Made by a program: the position numbers and the translations under genes. A stretch of 64,000 bases of DNA, taken from Eucalyptus grandis (taxonomy: Eukaryota > Streptophyta > Magnoliopsida > Myrtales > Myrtaceae). This document shows positions 21,915 through 34,915 of the stretch, piece by piece; within the stretch, counting starts at the first letter, position 1, and every line of letters starts with the position of its first letter. Below the pieces are notes generated by a model that was not told the DNA's origin, ran no database searches, and was given only the letters and a program-made list of their open reading frames with translations. The stretch covers positions 573,501 through 637,500 of the forward strand of contig NC_052619.1 of NCBI RefSeq assembly GCF_016545825.1. Direction: 5' to 3'.

Positions 21915-24900
21915 CTAAAAAACAAGGCTCCCAACCAACATAGAAGTTAAGGGAACTGTGAGATTGTCATCAAGCTCAGAGCTCAGAGGATGCGATTCCA
22001 CCAGTGCAGAAGCAAGAGAGACCATCAAGAAACCAGAAACCATCTCCCAACTTCCTTGGATATAACCAAATGAAGAAAAATAGGACATGAACCTGTAGAC
22101 AAAGTAAATCGTACCACTCAGGCCACCACTCAAGCAGTTTTTCATTTGCGGTTAATACAGAATCATATTATATTCAACTGAAGATTACCCGAGAGATGCT
22201 AGAAACCCAGCAGAGGCCATCGCAATGCTACCAGCGAAAGATTTATTGCTGTTGTAAGGAAGTTTATGATGGCCAAACCGCCTTCCAATAATGTCTGCAA
22301 AACCTGAAAACAAGCAAAACAAGTGCCTGACCTTAAGCCTACCCTTTTTATTTACGGATGTTGGGTCGAATTATGTAGATCTTCAAAATGACTACCACAT
22401 CTCCCGTCCAGGAAATGCAGTCAGGAAGAAGGAGGCCAACCAACACCGTGCCACACACTTGATATCTCTCTATTATTCTAAGCCTTGAACAAGGATGATA
22501 TCTTCCATTGAATGATGGAGATATCTTCACACAACTATCATTTTTTTACATTAACCACTCTAAAAGTATTTCTCAAGACTTGGGCAGGGCTACAGGGGGC
22601 ACATCCCATGACATTTGAAGAAGTCCTCAGTACATCCTCCCTTAATAATTGCAGTTACTTTATCGAATATGCCGATATAACAAGCAAGAAAATATGGGAG
22701 TTCAGATTACTTTACCATCTCCTGCACAGAGGTTGCATATAGCTGCAATCGCAATTGGCGAAGTCTTCCAATAATAAGCACAAGCGAATGTAATAGTAGA
22801 AGCATAGTATAGTGGGCCTTTAAGAAGTTCCCTGAAAGAGAGATCAAGATGATTTCAGTTTCAGAAGTTAAACAAGGTTTCCTGGAGACAAAATAGAAGA
22901 GGAAAGCAATACAGGACCAGGAATGAAAATCTGAAGAAACTGATGCCACCACTAGATTGAATTGCTTGACAGAGAAGATCACTTATCAAATAACTAATTG
23001 CAAAAATCACTGTTGCGATTATGGTGATATAGGCAACGTAATGCTATCACATGAAGTTCACTTCTCTTTAGGCAGATAATAAATGACTCGAGTTATGAAC
23101 CTGTGGTCCCCAAATCTGCTCATAGACTTCACTATTGCCTCATCTTTCCAAATGCCAGATCCCACAAGAAGCACGCGTATGATGTTAAGCCCTGGAACTG
23201 TAGCAGCTAACAGTGCACTTCGATGCCCAGAACTGTAATGAATTAGCAATAGCCACTTCACCAAACAAAATAAGCCAGTATAATTCTGAAATAGGTCAGT
23301 TAGTCTAGAGAATACCTGAACAATGGCCAGCAAAGCATGAAAATTATTCCGATGCTTACATGCACAAGCTTCCTATTAAGTTTCTAAATGAGGGAAAAAG
23401 GCAAAGATAATTTAGATGTAATTAACAGCATGAAAACAGCAATCACTCTAGAAGTTGTTTTTTTACAGGGACTGCTTTCAGATATGAATAAAATTGGTCT
23501 CATTAGTGAAACAAAACATCCAAGCATCCTGACACAGCATCATCAGCAGGAAAATCACTGAACACCCTTCCTTTTTGTTCAAAGGCAAGATATTCCCATA
23601 GGAGGCAATACACAAATCAATTGCCTTCCTCAAAAAGTACATACATATACGCAAGCACATACATCTGTTATGATTAATCAGGTCGTCAAATTTTCTTAAA
23701 ATCTTACAATGCGAAAAGTTTATTATAGGAGTTCGTGAGGACATACCAAAGTTTCATTCATCGTCTTATGAATGAGGGGGTTAATCTGTTTCTCTCTTAC
23801 TAGTTCAAGTAATCCTTTCCGCAGAAACAGTAAACTTAACGAAAGTCCCGACTTTTTTCCTCCCTTGAAAAGTGGAACTTACCTTTTACTTCATGAGATC
23901 ATTCATTGGAATGCGACAATCCTCATCAGTAATATCCTTACAGTTATTTGCAACTGCAACGGATAATAAATTAAAATGGTATCTTTCACAATTCCAATCC
24001 AAATTTTGGTTGCTTCAACTGTGCAATACATAGGCCGACTCCCGAACAAGAAACACGCACAAAATGAAGTTCTAAATGGGGGAAGAAGAATTGAGACTTG
24101 GCTTTAATACCACGTCACAACGTTGAATCCAAAACTTAAGCAACAGGGTGGGTCGAAAGATGCTACACGGATGTAAGGCACAAGCAGACGAGAGATGCGG
24201 TGTACTGCCGCAGATTTCATCCACAGCAATTCGATGGAAGTCGGGCGACAACAGATAAGGCAAACTATTGAAGCTGGAATCGCTATATAAAAAGGAGAGC
24301 CGCCGAACACGGTCCGATAAAGGGCTATAATCTCTCCAATTTCCTCTTTTTGGCATTGGACAGTACTCTTTAATTGCGCATCCGATTTGATTCCACGGAC
24401 CAGACGTAATTCGTCATCTCGGCAAAGCTTGAAAGAATACTAGTGTCAAATGCTGGCCCGTTGACTTATCTGGAAACGAATTTCAATTGCAAAACGCGGC
24501 TCTGTCCAACCCACATTGCACATAATTTCCGTTGACTTAGACGGCACGCGCACGTAAAAGAAGCGAACGAACGACCAATCGGAGATAAGAGGGAGAGAAA
24601 TCCCGCCCCAACCTGGTCAAAGAGGCCCCGCTTCGCCGTTTCCTCGAACAACCGGAGGCTCGAGAGGGCGATGCCGCCGGTCACGGCGGCGGCGAGGGCA
24701 TCGGAGAGGACCGGGTTCTCGTGCAGCATGGCGGCGGCGGCGGCGCTCCGGCGGGGCGGCGGCGGCGGTACCTCGGGGGCGGTCGAGGATCCGAAGCCGC
24801 GGCGGGCGGCGGAGCGGAGGTCGGTCGGCGGGGAGGAGGAGGAGAGGTTGGGAGGGCGGAGGTGAGGGATCGGGGCGGAGATGGGGAGGAGATGGAGGCG

Positions 24901-24963
24901 AGATCGCAGAGGTGGGGGAGTAATGGCGGCAGTAAAAAATTCGAGGGGAGCAGCAGCCGTCAT
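21915..24963 (-). CDS. FOLK: Farnesol kinase, chloroplastic
   Basis: Six exons join without a frame break: 24963-24613, 23383-23316, 23232-23101, 22831-22716, 22303-22189 and 22092-21915, giving 319 residues. The product is an integral membrane CTP-dependent prenol kinase of the phytol/farnesol kinase family that phosphorylates farnesol. In Arabidopsis its loss alters ABA responses. Family blocks in order are NPVLSDALAA, RKLVHVSIGI, VPGLNIIRVLLVG, KSMSRFGDHRELLKGPLYY, the conserved CAGDGFADIIGRRFG, KLPYNSNKSFAGSI and ALVESHPLSSELDDNL. The first about 75 residues are rich in Ala, Pro, Ser and Arg, as expected for a plastid transit peptide. FOLK rather than VTE5 is chosen because of the ENPVLSD start and the GDHRELLKGPLYY wording. 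Splice sites were picked by GT-AG and phase. Confidence 0.93.
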
Positions 24964-25878
24964 TTTCCTGCTTTTTTGCCAATTCCGGAATGGATGACGG
25001 ACGGAGGCGGGGGTCGTTGCGTTTGGCGCACGATGACTTTTTGACTTCGGCTTTTTTACCGCGCGCCTCTCTCTCTCTCTCTGTCGCTTCTCGACTGCTT
25101 TTTACTGCCCCCGCGAGCTTAGCGCATCAAACGTGTCATCATTGCGATCGCCAGGTCAAAACCTTTACCATTGATCGAGGCCCGCCTCGTGTCGGTCCAT
25201 TATTGGCTTCTGACACTTTTCATTACGAGCGATGGGATTTCAACCTTCAAAGTAGGTGGATTCCAATAATGTATGATCGATTTCCAATTTGTGAAATCGA
25301 AAATCGACTCATCTTGATTTTGGAATTGGTCCGGCTCTAAGATAGGTCTAGGAACATTGATTTTTTATTTTTGAGTTTCCCAACATTAAAAGAAAATTTT
25401 TATTAATTAGGATTTGTTTGAAAATAAAAAAGTAAAACCATAAGAAATTTCAGCCAATCCATTGGTCCAATTCGATCTCTTATGTGAAACCGAGAATGGG
25501 ACTGTTTATTCTCGATTCTATATTTTTTAATCCGAGACCACCCATAACTGACCAATTCGGTATAATTCCTAGGGTAGATCAAGACCAATGCACCTCTCTA
25601 CCTCCTATTATGTACATTGATTATATCATTTATTGTGGGTCCCATTCTTAATTTAAGATTATTCCCTACCTTTCTTTTTTTTCCTTTCTTTTGTTTCATT
25701 TACACTAGAGACAAACTATCCATACTCTATTAGACAAGGTTAAACGCAAGGCTTACTTTTGAATTTAAGATTATTTCTTGTCTTTTTCTCTTCCTTTTTG
25801 ATTTTTTCCTTTTCTTTCTCTATTTGGATAAAAATTGATGTCTAGCTTTTATTTTTTTAAAAAAATAGTTTATTTGGT
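24964..25878. other. FOLK promoter side and AT-rich spacer
   Basis: GC-rich for about 200 bp upstream of the FOLK ATG, with a (CT) run at 25069-25082, then AT-rich. No gene was recognised. Confidence 0.5.
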
Positions 25879-25994
<116 letters not shown>

Positions 25995-26710
25995 AGGAAA
26001 CTATTATTTACAAAATAACCTAATCACAAGTAAGAGTGAAAAGAATCATCTACTGATTTTAGTACACGTTTTGTTTGCTTATAACTTTAATATGTGTCAT
26101 TATATTGTAATCCATGTATTTTAACTATTTGCCCTTCATTTTTTTCGATGAATCTAATGGTCAAATTTTAATTTATTTTTCATGCCATCATTGAATTATT
26201 TTAAAAAAAATTTCAAAAAAAATTTAAAAATATGACAAATTTAGGTGCATAAAAAAATTCTAAACATCCATAGTTATCATACAAATGCACATTATTACAT
26301 AGAAATGGTATAATTAGCTGTTTACAAGCAATTACGACTATAGTAATTGCAACATATGACAACCCATTCAAACCATTTGCAAAAAGATATTTTGTCATTT
26401 GTAAATGCATAAGAATTTTTTTATAGAATCATCTTTGTAACTTAACAAAAGATATTGTTTGTTCAGATGCTTAGCTCCCCTACAAAAGGTTACTCTCTTG
26501 ATAAGAAATTACTTGAAAAGATTTTAATTATATTCATAAGAAAGTCATAATTTACTTAAAATACACAAATACATTCATACATAGGAATAATTTTCAATGT
26601 TATAGTGCGAGAAGCTCCAGCCTTAGTATACATCTTTAAAGTTGAATTGTTGGATGCTTTAGTCCCCTATGCTTACTACATTTCACCCCTATGAATTTCA
26701 ATGATCTTAG

Positions 26711-27082
26711 AGGCTTGTTTGTTTTGCATAAAAATGATTGATTTAGAAATTTTCTTTTTAAATATGATCATTTAAATTGCTTGAAACAATTAATCAAAAA
26801 ATAAGTCTTCCTTGTCGATAACATTTATGTCTAATTATTTGTGTAGACAATAAAAATATTATTAATTCATTCAATTTTATAAGCGATACAAGCCATCCTT
26901 TTTAGGAAAATGTTTTTAGAATCATTCATTTTTCGTAAAACAAACATAGCCTAAATATGAGTTTGCTCTAAGATTTGATGGAAATATTTTTAATTCATTC
27001 ATTTATATAAGTAGTCCATGCAATTTTTTTTTAGAAAAATGTTTTCTAAAATCATTGATCTTCCGTAAAACAAACAAAGTCT
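26711..27082. mobile_element. MITE-like inverted repeat with a duplicated right arm
   Basis: A terminal sequence AGGCTTGTTTGTTTTGC at 26711 recurs as an imperfect inverted copy ending at 26952 (GTAAAACAAACATAGCCT). The right-arm sequence, about 120 bp, is then repeated in direct orientation at about 26985-27082. No clear target duplication was seen, so the class (possibly hAT) is uncertain. Confidence 0.5.
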
Positions 27083-27359
27083 AAATATGAGTTTCATCTG
27101 AGATTTTTGCCTTTTGATTTACATGTCTAACTATTATGGCCATAGACTTGATGGTACCACATTTCCTTCTCTTTTCAACAATCTCAAATGCAAAAGGATC
27201 ACGAGTGTAAAAGTTGCTTTTGTTTTAATTTTTGACCTGAAAAGGTGGCCTTCATGAGATTTAGCTAGGGGCTCATATAATAAAGGATCACTTGCCCGTA
27301 CAAATTGCTAATTTGCTTTCGAACAACTTTCTTTTTGGAAATTGGCCACTTCTGATATC

Positions 27360-28204
27360 TGTTGGTAAAATATGTCTTCGAAATGGGTTGAACAATGAAA
27401 TCGGATCGAGTAAAAACAACTCGGACTTTGAGGCGTGATATCACTTTCTTTAAGGATTTATTTGCCCCACAACGTTGCTAATGGTCACTGGCAAAAATCC
27501 TCAAGGATACAACAAAGTCTCGGATGAGAATACTAAATAGCAATTCTAGTATTTCTCCAGGGTCTCTCTAAGAAACAATCGAAAATTGGCTGCAGTTTTT
27601 CAGAAAGAAGACTCGAAAATGACCACACTTTTCTTTCCGAAAAATGACAAGTATTTATATGAAACAGTCTTGCAACTCTTCGTGAAAATTGCGAACAAAC
27701 ACGTCTTTAGAAAATTGTTCGGATAAACAAATGCGACTCTTCGGAAGAAGTCGAAAAAACAAACAATTGCAATCCTTCGGAAAAATTAAAACCGAATAAG
27801 TAATTTTCCAAAGGTTGTCTTGAAAAGACACAAATAAAATTCGGAATAATTATTATTATTTTTAAATAGAACTTCGAATTTCATTTATATTTCATTTCCG
27901 AAATTCTCAAATTAAAAGGCAACATTTGAACTAAAATATAAAATAAATAAATAAATAAATAAATAAAAACAAGGGATTAATGCAAATTAAACCGCGGGCG
28001 CACAGGCGTGCTAAGTGCACCAAATAATCGCGCAATTATCCGCGCACCCGCACGCGGGTATGGTGGGGTCTAGCCCCACCTAATCACTCCTTTAACTACA
28101 AAAGGGAAATTCCTCATTAATAAACTAATCCTCCTGCTCCCACCTTTTCTATGTGGGACAAAGTAAAAGGCACTCATTTTGTTTTAACAAACAAAATCCC
28201 AACA
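27360..28204. mobile_element. Solo LTR with 5-bp target duplication
   Basis: The 845-bp sequence begins TGTTGGTAAAATATG and ends AAATCCCAACA, the complementary TGTTGG/CCAACA ends typical of copia LTRs. It is flanked on both sides by ATATC (27355-27359 and 28205-28209). No internal retrotransposon sequence or second LTR is present, so LTR-LTR recombination removed the rest. An (AAAT)n run at 27937-27968 lies inside it. Confidence 0.88.
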
Positions 28205-29400
28205 ATATCTCCTTTCCAACTCATGAAGTAGTTGCCGAAATATCTTCTTCATTATTTTGGGTGATGTCACAATCCAAAAGGGACCTTATATGAAGCCTAC
28301 ATGGTTAATAAATTATATCTAGCAGTAAATCATTTGAAAACCTCTATCTTATTGCATGAGCACATGGAAAGCCCATGGATTACATAAAATGTCTAGTACA
28401 AACAGGTAGCTTAGCTCTACTTTTAGCAACCTCATGTTTAGCAACCTCATATTGCTTGTAGAGCTTATCTAAAGCAAATACCAATACTTAAGTAATCAAG
28501 TTCCTAAAAAAAGAATATGAAGACGATGAAGAACCCCACCTTTTCACCTGACAATTTGATTTTAATTTCTTGAAACTGATTCTCAATTGTAAGGCATATT
28601 TTTTTTTTCACCTCGACTAAATTCCTATTGAATGTTATAGATATGTTTTCAAAGTCAAATGTGCCCCTCCAGCTCTTGAAGTAACACATTCCCAAAATGC
28701 ATGTGTAAGTCTGTTAAAGCAAGCACAGGAAGCTTTCTAAAAGGAAGTCATGTATCTTTAACGTAATTAAGGACTAATAGCTTTTCCTAATAGCGATATT
28801 CAAATTGCTATTTTGATCATATTCCACTTCACTCTTGGAGTTCAAAACCTTGGACAATCGAACATGAAATAGTCTTGCTACATTCTTTCTTCAAACTAAA
28901 ACTTACATTTCACCACAATATTTTTCTAAATCTGCCAAACATACAATAAGTTCGCACTTCTAGGGATAATGAATTGAACTGTGTTCATCAATACTGACTC
29001 TTTATCGGTGACAATAGCCGAGTTGACAATTAACACCCAATATGTTGCTAAATATCTTCAAAGTCCAAACATAATCTTTTTCTTCTTCTTTTCTCAAAAA
29101 TTTGAAACATGAGTAGAAAGAGATATTAAAGCTGGAAACTCCAATACTATCCAACATAGACATTGTGTATCTATTAGTCTTATAAGTACAATCCATTACA
29201 AAGATACTTAAGAAGCTCTTCATTAGTGCAATGGATGAGAGAAAAATTAATACATCAAATGACCCTTGGCATCATGTTTAAAACTATATATGAATCTACC
29301 TGCTCGAAGCTCATCCTATAAAAAGCTTGGACCATTGTGCCGGGAAGAAAGAATCTGGAGAGGAGGTATGCCAGTTTTAGACATCTCTTTTACATGCAAA

Positions 29401-30809
29401 TGTCACGGGCCGAGAGTTTCCTTGGCTTCGGAATGACTCGTGGGCGCCTAGCAAGTGGAATTTGCTAGGCCAGCCCTTTCTTTAACTGTTCCACGAATAA
29501 TACGGTGAATGATTTTTCGTACGAGATCCTACCACACCCAGCTTCGCTCGGGCGTTTAGTCCATCGAGTAAGGCAGGAGTTCTCTTTAGGCACAACAATT
29601 GGTTTCGGCTTGCCATGGCCTCGTCAGGAGAGCGGCATCAGCTCTCGACCAGTTTGTGCACAGGAGGCCTACCCCGTCTTCAGAGCTCCTAAGTGATTAT
29701 CCTAGAACTCCTAGCACCAACCGTCTTGACGCCACTCCCACGGACCAGTTGTGTTCTACCCTTTTGCCTGACACTCTTCACCAGATAACCCCAAGTGCCA
29801 CTCACAAGTGTCACGAGTACGGGAGAATTCACGGACCGTGACATTCTCCCCCACTCAATTGGCAACGCCCTCGTTGCGATCTGCTCTGTTGCTTCCTTAC
29901 GTAAATTAACCATTCATGTGCCACTTTTGGGAATTTACATCAAATGGTCACGCTCGCCCAACAAAACAGGTTTTGCTCCATTGGTGGCCTCTTTTGATCT
30001 CAGCCGCTCGGCCCTTCTTAGTCACCTGCGCTTTCTGGCAAGTGTGGCATTTTTCGCCAACCGCATATTTTGGCAGCACCCTTTCAGCCTAACCAGCATC
30101 TTGACCCCAGCAAATCAATGGAGGTTCTTTTCTTGTTGAAAACGTGATAGTAGACCTCTTCTTCGAATTCACCGATCGATCCAGGAACGTTATCCCCATT
30201 CAGCAAGGGTTCGGTTCTTCTCTAACTCGCATTTCGCTCGGCGAGAAGCCGACTCGTCCTAACACCCATCCACTAGGACTTATCTGCTTGACCCGCACTT
30301 GAGCGAGGAGTCAAATTCTTCGACTTGCTCACATGCTTACTGGAGGAATTCCTGCTCTGATACCACTTGTCATGGGCTGAGAGTTTCCTTGGCCTCGGAA
30401 CGACCCGCGGGCTCCTAGCGAGCGGAATTCGCCAGGCCAGCCCTTTCTTTAGCTGTTCCACGAATAATACGGTGAATAATTCTTCGTACGAGATCCTACC
30501 ATGCCCAGCTTCACTCGGGCGTTTAGTCCATCGAGTAAGGCAGGAGTTCTCTTTAGGCACAACAATTGGTTTCGGCTTGCCATAGCCTCATCAGGAGAGC
30601 GACATCAGCTCCCGACCAGTTTGTGCACGGGAGGCCTACCCCGTCTTCAGAGCTCCTAAGTGATTATTTAGAACTCCTAGCACCAACCGTCCTGACGCCA
30701 CTCCCACGGACTAGTTGTGTTCTACCCTTCTGCCTCACACTCTTCACCAGATAACCCCAAGCACCACTCACAAGTGTCACGAGTACGGGAGGATTCACGG
30801 ACCATGACA
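29401..30809 (-). mobile_element. Complete non-autonomous LTR element (TRIM-like), 1.4 kb
   Basis: Two LTRs of 443 and 442 bp lie at 29401-29843 and 30368-30809. Both begin TGTCA and end TGACA, and they differ mostly by C/T and G/A changes. Read on the minus strand, the right LTR is followed directly by TGGTATCAGAGCAGG, the standard primer-binding site for initiator Met tRNA. The left LTR is preceded by the purine tract GAGTGGGGGAGAA. The 524-bp internal region has no intact protein domain, only a faint KCHTCQKA-type piece of a former polyprotein. The flanks share CAAA. It interrupts the MULE pseudogene. Confidence 0.92.
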
Positions 30810-30960
30810 CAAAGCTTTACCTTTAGAAAAACAATGACAAGTAGGATGTTCAGACAAATCATACAAAGGATCATGATGCTTTCAATATTTTTGGGTGATC
30901 ATGATCCGTTCTTCTTTTTATAGCAACAAACTTTAAAAGTACAAACAATCAAATGAAATC

Positions 30961-31265
30961 CAATCTTTTTTCTATGAAGTGCAATATAAATATTATGTCG
31001 ATCGTTTCACCCAAAAAAAAAAAATGATGTCGATCATGATATTACCTCCCCTATCGTGCAAGAACAACATATTTGTCTCTCTTTAATCTTTTTACAATGC
31101 AAACATAACCTTGAGCTAGAAGATGCGTTGGCACACTACTCAAAAGATCCTCTTGCGTTAGAAAATTACCTAGTAATTTTTCAAATGAACTCATTGACAT
31201 GATTGATTAATGTTCCCTATTTGCAGTTTCATCGTCACTATACATACATACATATACATATACAT

Positions 31266-31308
<43 letters not shown>

Positions 31309-32750
31309 TACATATATATAAGCAATTCTACCCTTTATATATATATATATTGTTCTAGCCCTTTTCGGTATTGTCTTTCATAGTGACTGCACTACAAATA
31401 ATGAAAGATGAGTAAATCGTGTATAATGCTACATCAACCTCAACATTCAATCTTTTAGAAATTTGTGTTGAAACTCAAAGTTGAGAAATTCAGGATCATG
31501 AGAATAACTTAGGGAAATAAAGTAAATAATTTGTAGATAAAACTATCATTTCTTTACTCTAATATATGATTAGTGCTTGCTTAGATTACAAGTCATGACA
31601 ATGGAGAATAAGTTCATAAGAAGACTCACGTGAAGGAAAGTTGAAATGTAACGGGTGTGAATGAGGCGGTTATAGCCAAAAAAATAAATAAATAAGTTTT
31701 TGAAAGAGACGTGGGTAGTTTTGTCTTTTAGTAAATTAGTACAAAAGAAAAAAATGTAAGAAATAATTTAAATCAAGAGTGGGACTTGTAAAGGATAAAG
31801 TAATCTATTTAATGTGATAGGGGATGTTAGAAGCTAATTAAGGGTGAAAATACTGTGATCCTTTTTTAAAATTAAAATGAGTCTAGTAATTTCTATAGAA
31901 AAGTGATGGGATTACTCTTTAATGAGGGAAAAAGGGACAAATCAAATCGCTCTCATTCTTTGTTATTTCAGTAGTGCGGTCGCCTACAATATGTTGGCAT
32001 GGTCATAAAAGGGTCATTTATTATTAATGAGATGACGAATTTGATTCATGTTGTGAGCGAAGATTTCTTGGTGCATATTACCTCTATTATTAATAAGTAA
32101 TTAACGAGATCTCAAGTTTGATTCACATTGCATTTAAAGATTTCTTAATTGATAGATCTTCGTGGGTTGTAGTGATGGGTTTGCCTATATCATATCTTTA
32201 TGATAAGTCATAAGACTAGGGGCCTTATCACACTTCCATCGGAAAAGAAAAGAAAAGAATTCACTACTTCGATGAATAGTAATAACCACTATTTTTTTTT
32301 TTGGAAAAGAAATGGATAGATTCACTAAAAGTCTTAAAATTTGGAATGAAAGTGCTTTCAAAATGTGTAATAAATTCTAAAATTTGTTAAGAAAGTATAA
32401 TCAAGTCATAAAATTTTCAAAATATGTAGTTAAATTCTAAATCTTACAATGAAAATGAAAATGTAATCGAGTATTAAAATATTTAAAAATATAATTAATA
32501 AAATAATTTGATTAAATAAATATAAAAATATTTAGGACTTAATTGCAAAGGTGAATTTTAGTTCTTTCAATGTGATTGTCTCTCATAGACGACAAGAAAA
32601 GAATAACTTCCCCCTCTGCGAAGACTCTTGGAATGCGGAAGTTGCAGAGAGAGGGGGAAATTAGAGCAGAGCCACCAACCAGCGTCGGCTCCTTCTCCTT
32701 CTCCTTTAAAAGGTACCAACTTTACCACAAAGCCGAAGACGAAAGAGACG
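30961..32750. other. AT-rich spacer upstream of SLP2
   Basis: A (TACA/TA)n microsatellite occupies about 31235-31350. No coding region was seen. Just before the gene, a TTTAAAAGG sequence at 32705-32713 could serve as a TATA-like element. Confidence 0.5.
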
Positions 32751-33965
32751 ATGGCGAATGACCCGAAGGAATCGCCATCGCATTCGCGTGCGCAGTCCGC
32801 ACGCATCTGCGATCGGGTCCCGCAACTCCTCTCCTCCTTCGTCGACACCTTCGTTGACTTCTCCGTCAGCGGCGGCCTCTTCTTGCCGCCGCAGGACCCT
32901 AGCCACCAGCCGCCGCCGCCGCTGCAGACGCTCCACTCCGCTCCCGACCGCGTCGTCGCCATCGGCGACCTCCACGGCGACCTCCCCAAGTCCAAGCAGG
33001 CCCTCGCCCTCGCCGGCCTCATCGACGCCGAGGGTAGATGGACCGGCGGCTCCTCCACCGTCGTCCAGGTCGGCGACGTCCTCGACCGCGGCGGCGACGA
33101 GCTCAAGATCCTGTACTTCCTCGAGAAATTGAAGCGGGAAGCGGCCAGGTCTGGAGGTAAGGTTATCACTATGAATGGCAATCATGAGATTATGAATGTG
33201 GACTGCGACTTTAGGTATGTGACCGAGCAGGGATTAGAGGAATTTAGGGCTTGGGCTGATTGGTTTAGGACTGGGATTGCTATGAAGGGGCTGTGTAAGG
33301 CGTTGGAGAAGGAGAAGGATCCTCTCGATGGGATTCCAGTAGCCTTTCCTGGCATCAAGCAGGAATTTCTCGATGGTTTTAGAGCTAGAATCGCTGCACT
33401 GCAGCCGAACGGGCCGATTTCAAGTCGTTTCTTGTCACAAAATTTGACCGTGGTGGTTGTTGGTGAATCTGTTTTCGTTCATGGAGGGATCTTGGCGGAG
33501 CATGCGAGTTACGGATTGCAGAGGGTCAACGACGAGGTGAGGGATTGGATTAATGGCCTAAAGGGGAGATTATCGCCACATTACATGAGAGGGCGGAATT
33601 CTTTAGTTTGGTTGAGGAAATTCTCGGATGAGAATGCAAAGAATTGTGATTGTTCTGCCCTTGAGCATGCTTTAGCCACGATTCCCGGTGCGAAGAGGAT
33701 GATCATGGGGCATACTATCCAGGAGTCTGGGATCAATGGGGCTTGTAACGACAGGGCGATTAGGATTGATGTTGGCCTGTCGAAAGGATGTGGTAATGGT
33801 TTGCCTGAAGTTTTGGAGATAACTGGGAATTCGGAGTTGAGGATCTTGACATCCAACCCTCTTTACCAGAATAAGCACAGGTCTCACTTAGGTGATGATA
33901 GGAAGAGTGGGCTGGGATTGTTGCTCCAAGAAGGGGGACCGAGGCAAGTGGATGTGAAGTCCTAA
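32751..33965 (+). CDS. SLP2: Shewanella-like protein phosphatase 2 (PPP-family Ser/Thr phosphatase)
   Basis: This is a single-exon gene of 404 codons. PPP metallophosphatase motifs appear in order: GDLHGD, GDVLDRG, GNHEIMN, VHGGIL and GHT. Together with the bacterial-like wording VVAIGDLHGD they place it in the Shewanella-like class, not PP1/PP2A. The N-terminus RVPQLLSSFVDTFVDFSVSGG matches plant SLP2. Arabidopsis SLP2 (about 390 residues) is a Tyr-directed phosphatase, partly in the mitochondrial intermembrane space with MIA40. The ATG at 32751 was chosen over an in-frame one at 32628 because the extra 41 residues are low-complexity and the family starts close to the later site. The left breakpoint of the desaturase-bearing duplication lies 222 bp after the stop. 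Confidence 0.92.
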   Translation: MANDPKESPSHSRAQSARICDRVPQLLSSFVDTFVDFSVSGGLFLPPQDPSHQPPPPLQTLHSAPDRVVAIGDLHGDLPKSKQALALAGLIDAEGRWTGGSSTVVQVGDVLDRGGDELKILYFLEKLKREAARSGGKVITMNGNHEIMNVDCDFRYVTEQGLEEFRAWADWFRTGIAMKGLCKALEKEKDPLDGIPVAFPGIKQEFLDGFRARIAALQPNGPISSRFLSQNLTVVVVGESVFVHGGILAEHASYGLQRVNDEVRDWINGLKGRLSPHYMRGRNSLVWLRKFSDENAKNCDCSALEHALATIPGAKRMIMGHTIQESGINGACNDRAIRIDVGLSKGCGNGLPEVLEITGNSELRILTSNPLYQNKHRSHLGDDRKSGLGLLLQEGGPRQVDVKS

Positions 33966-34915
33966 ATGTCCCAAAGGCCAGTCTCTCTGAATTGACTAGT
34001 TTTATTGGATTTGTTTCAGAGGTGATCTCTTGACGATGTTGGGTCATATGGTACAGTATTCAATTTTAGACGGTCATTCACCTTGTATACCATTAAGAAT
34101 AATTGAACTTATTGGTGAGAGCTTTCCACATGATGTTCAGATTGTAGCTGGAAAGAGTAGACTAATTACTTTTAGATGCAGACTTTGAAATCTGTAAACC
34201 ATTGATTATGAATAGGGTACAATCAAGTATACAGGCATTCTCAGGACGTCAAAATTTTACTTTGTGCTGTGAAGTTGATTTTTCCCTTTCCCCTTATCTT
34301 CTCTTTATTTCATGTCAAATGTTGCTGCGGAACTGCAGAAAGTTGCAGCCCAGATTCAAACATGCGTGCTTGTATTTCATGGAAGTTGATTGGCATATGT
34401 CAGTTGTCTTGAGTTGATCAGTATTCGACTTTTTCATTGTTGCAAAAATTTAGCCTCCAGCACTGGTGGTCTAAGAGACCATCTGTCTTAGTTCCATTAG
34501 GAGAGTAAATACACCCTTTCTGCTATATGTGTTAGGGAGCATAAAATGTTCTCATAAGATTTGAGAAATCTGGCGTAGTCAGATGCTTTCATGTAAATGA
34601 AATGGGTTGTTTGTTGGGTTGGATTGTGGGAGTTGATTTAATTAGCTGGATCTGTATACTAACCCAAGAGCGGAGATTGTTCAACAGGCTGTAGAGTTGC
34701 CGCATAACATACTTCATCAGATCGAAGGATGTCAACACTTGTAGGGAAGCTCATATGCAAGAAATATAGCGATCTTGGTCCATTATTCTCTATTCAAAAG
34801 TCAAGTATCATAAACCTCATAAGTTCATCAAGTACATATTTCTAAGGCATTTCTTCTGGTACAATCTGCAGAAAATATATGGCCTCAATGCGTGGGAAAT
34901 CTTTTTCATAAGTAA

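Larger units (their letters stand above)
27130..30960 (-). pseudogene. Decayed MULE/FAR1-like transposase gene with two nested insertions
   Basis: Minus-strand fragments match the MULE transposase domain. MDCTYKTNRY, with the catalytic Asp region, and a KDYVWTLK-like block lie at 29223-29050. VITDKESVLMN and LLYVWQI follow at 29010-28930, and IENQFQEIK at about 28590. EMSKTGIPPRQIL, just left of the TRIM (29380-29340), is an N-terminal part. RDPFAFEIVEKRR near 27170 recalls the C-terminal tail of plant FAR1-like/MULE proteins. Stops and frameshifts are frequent. A solo LTR (27360-28204) and a TRIM element (29401-30809) split it. Its own terminal inverted repeats were not found. Confidence 0.8.

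Noticed and set aside
24072..24356. 94-codon minus ORF in FOLK intron 1, possible alternative first exon
   Set aside because: No transit-peptide-like or family sequence and no splice join that would keep the FOLK frame was evident.
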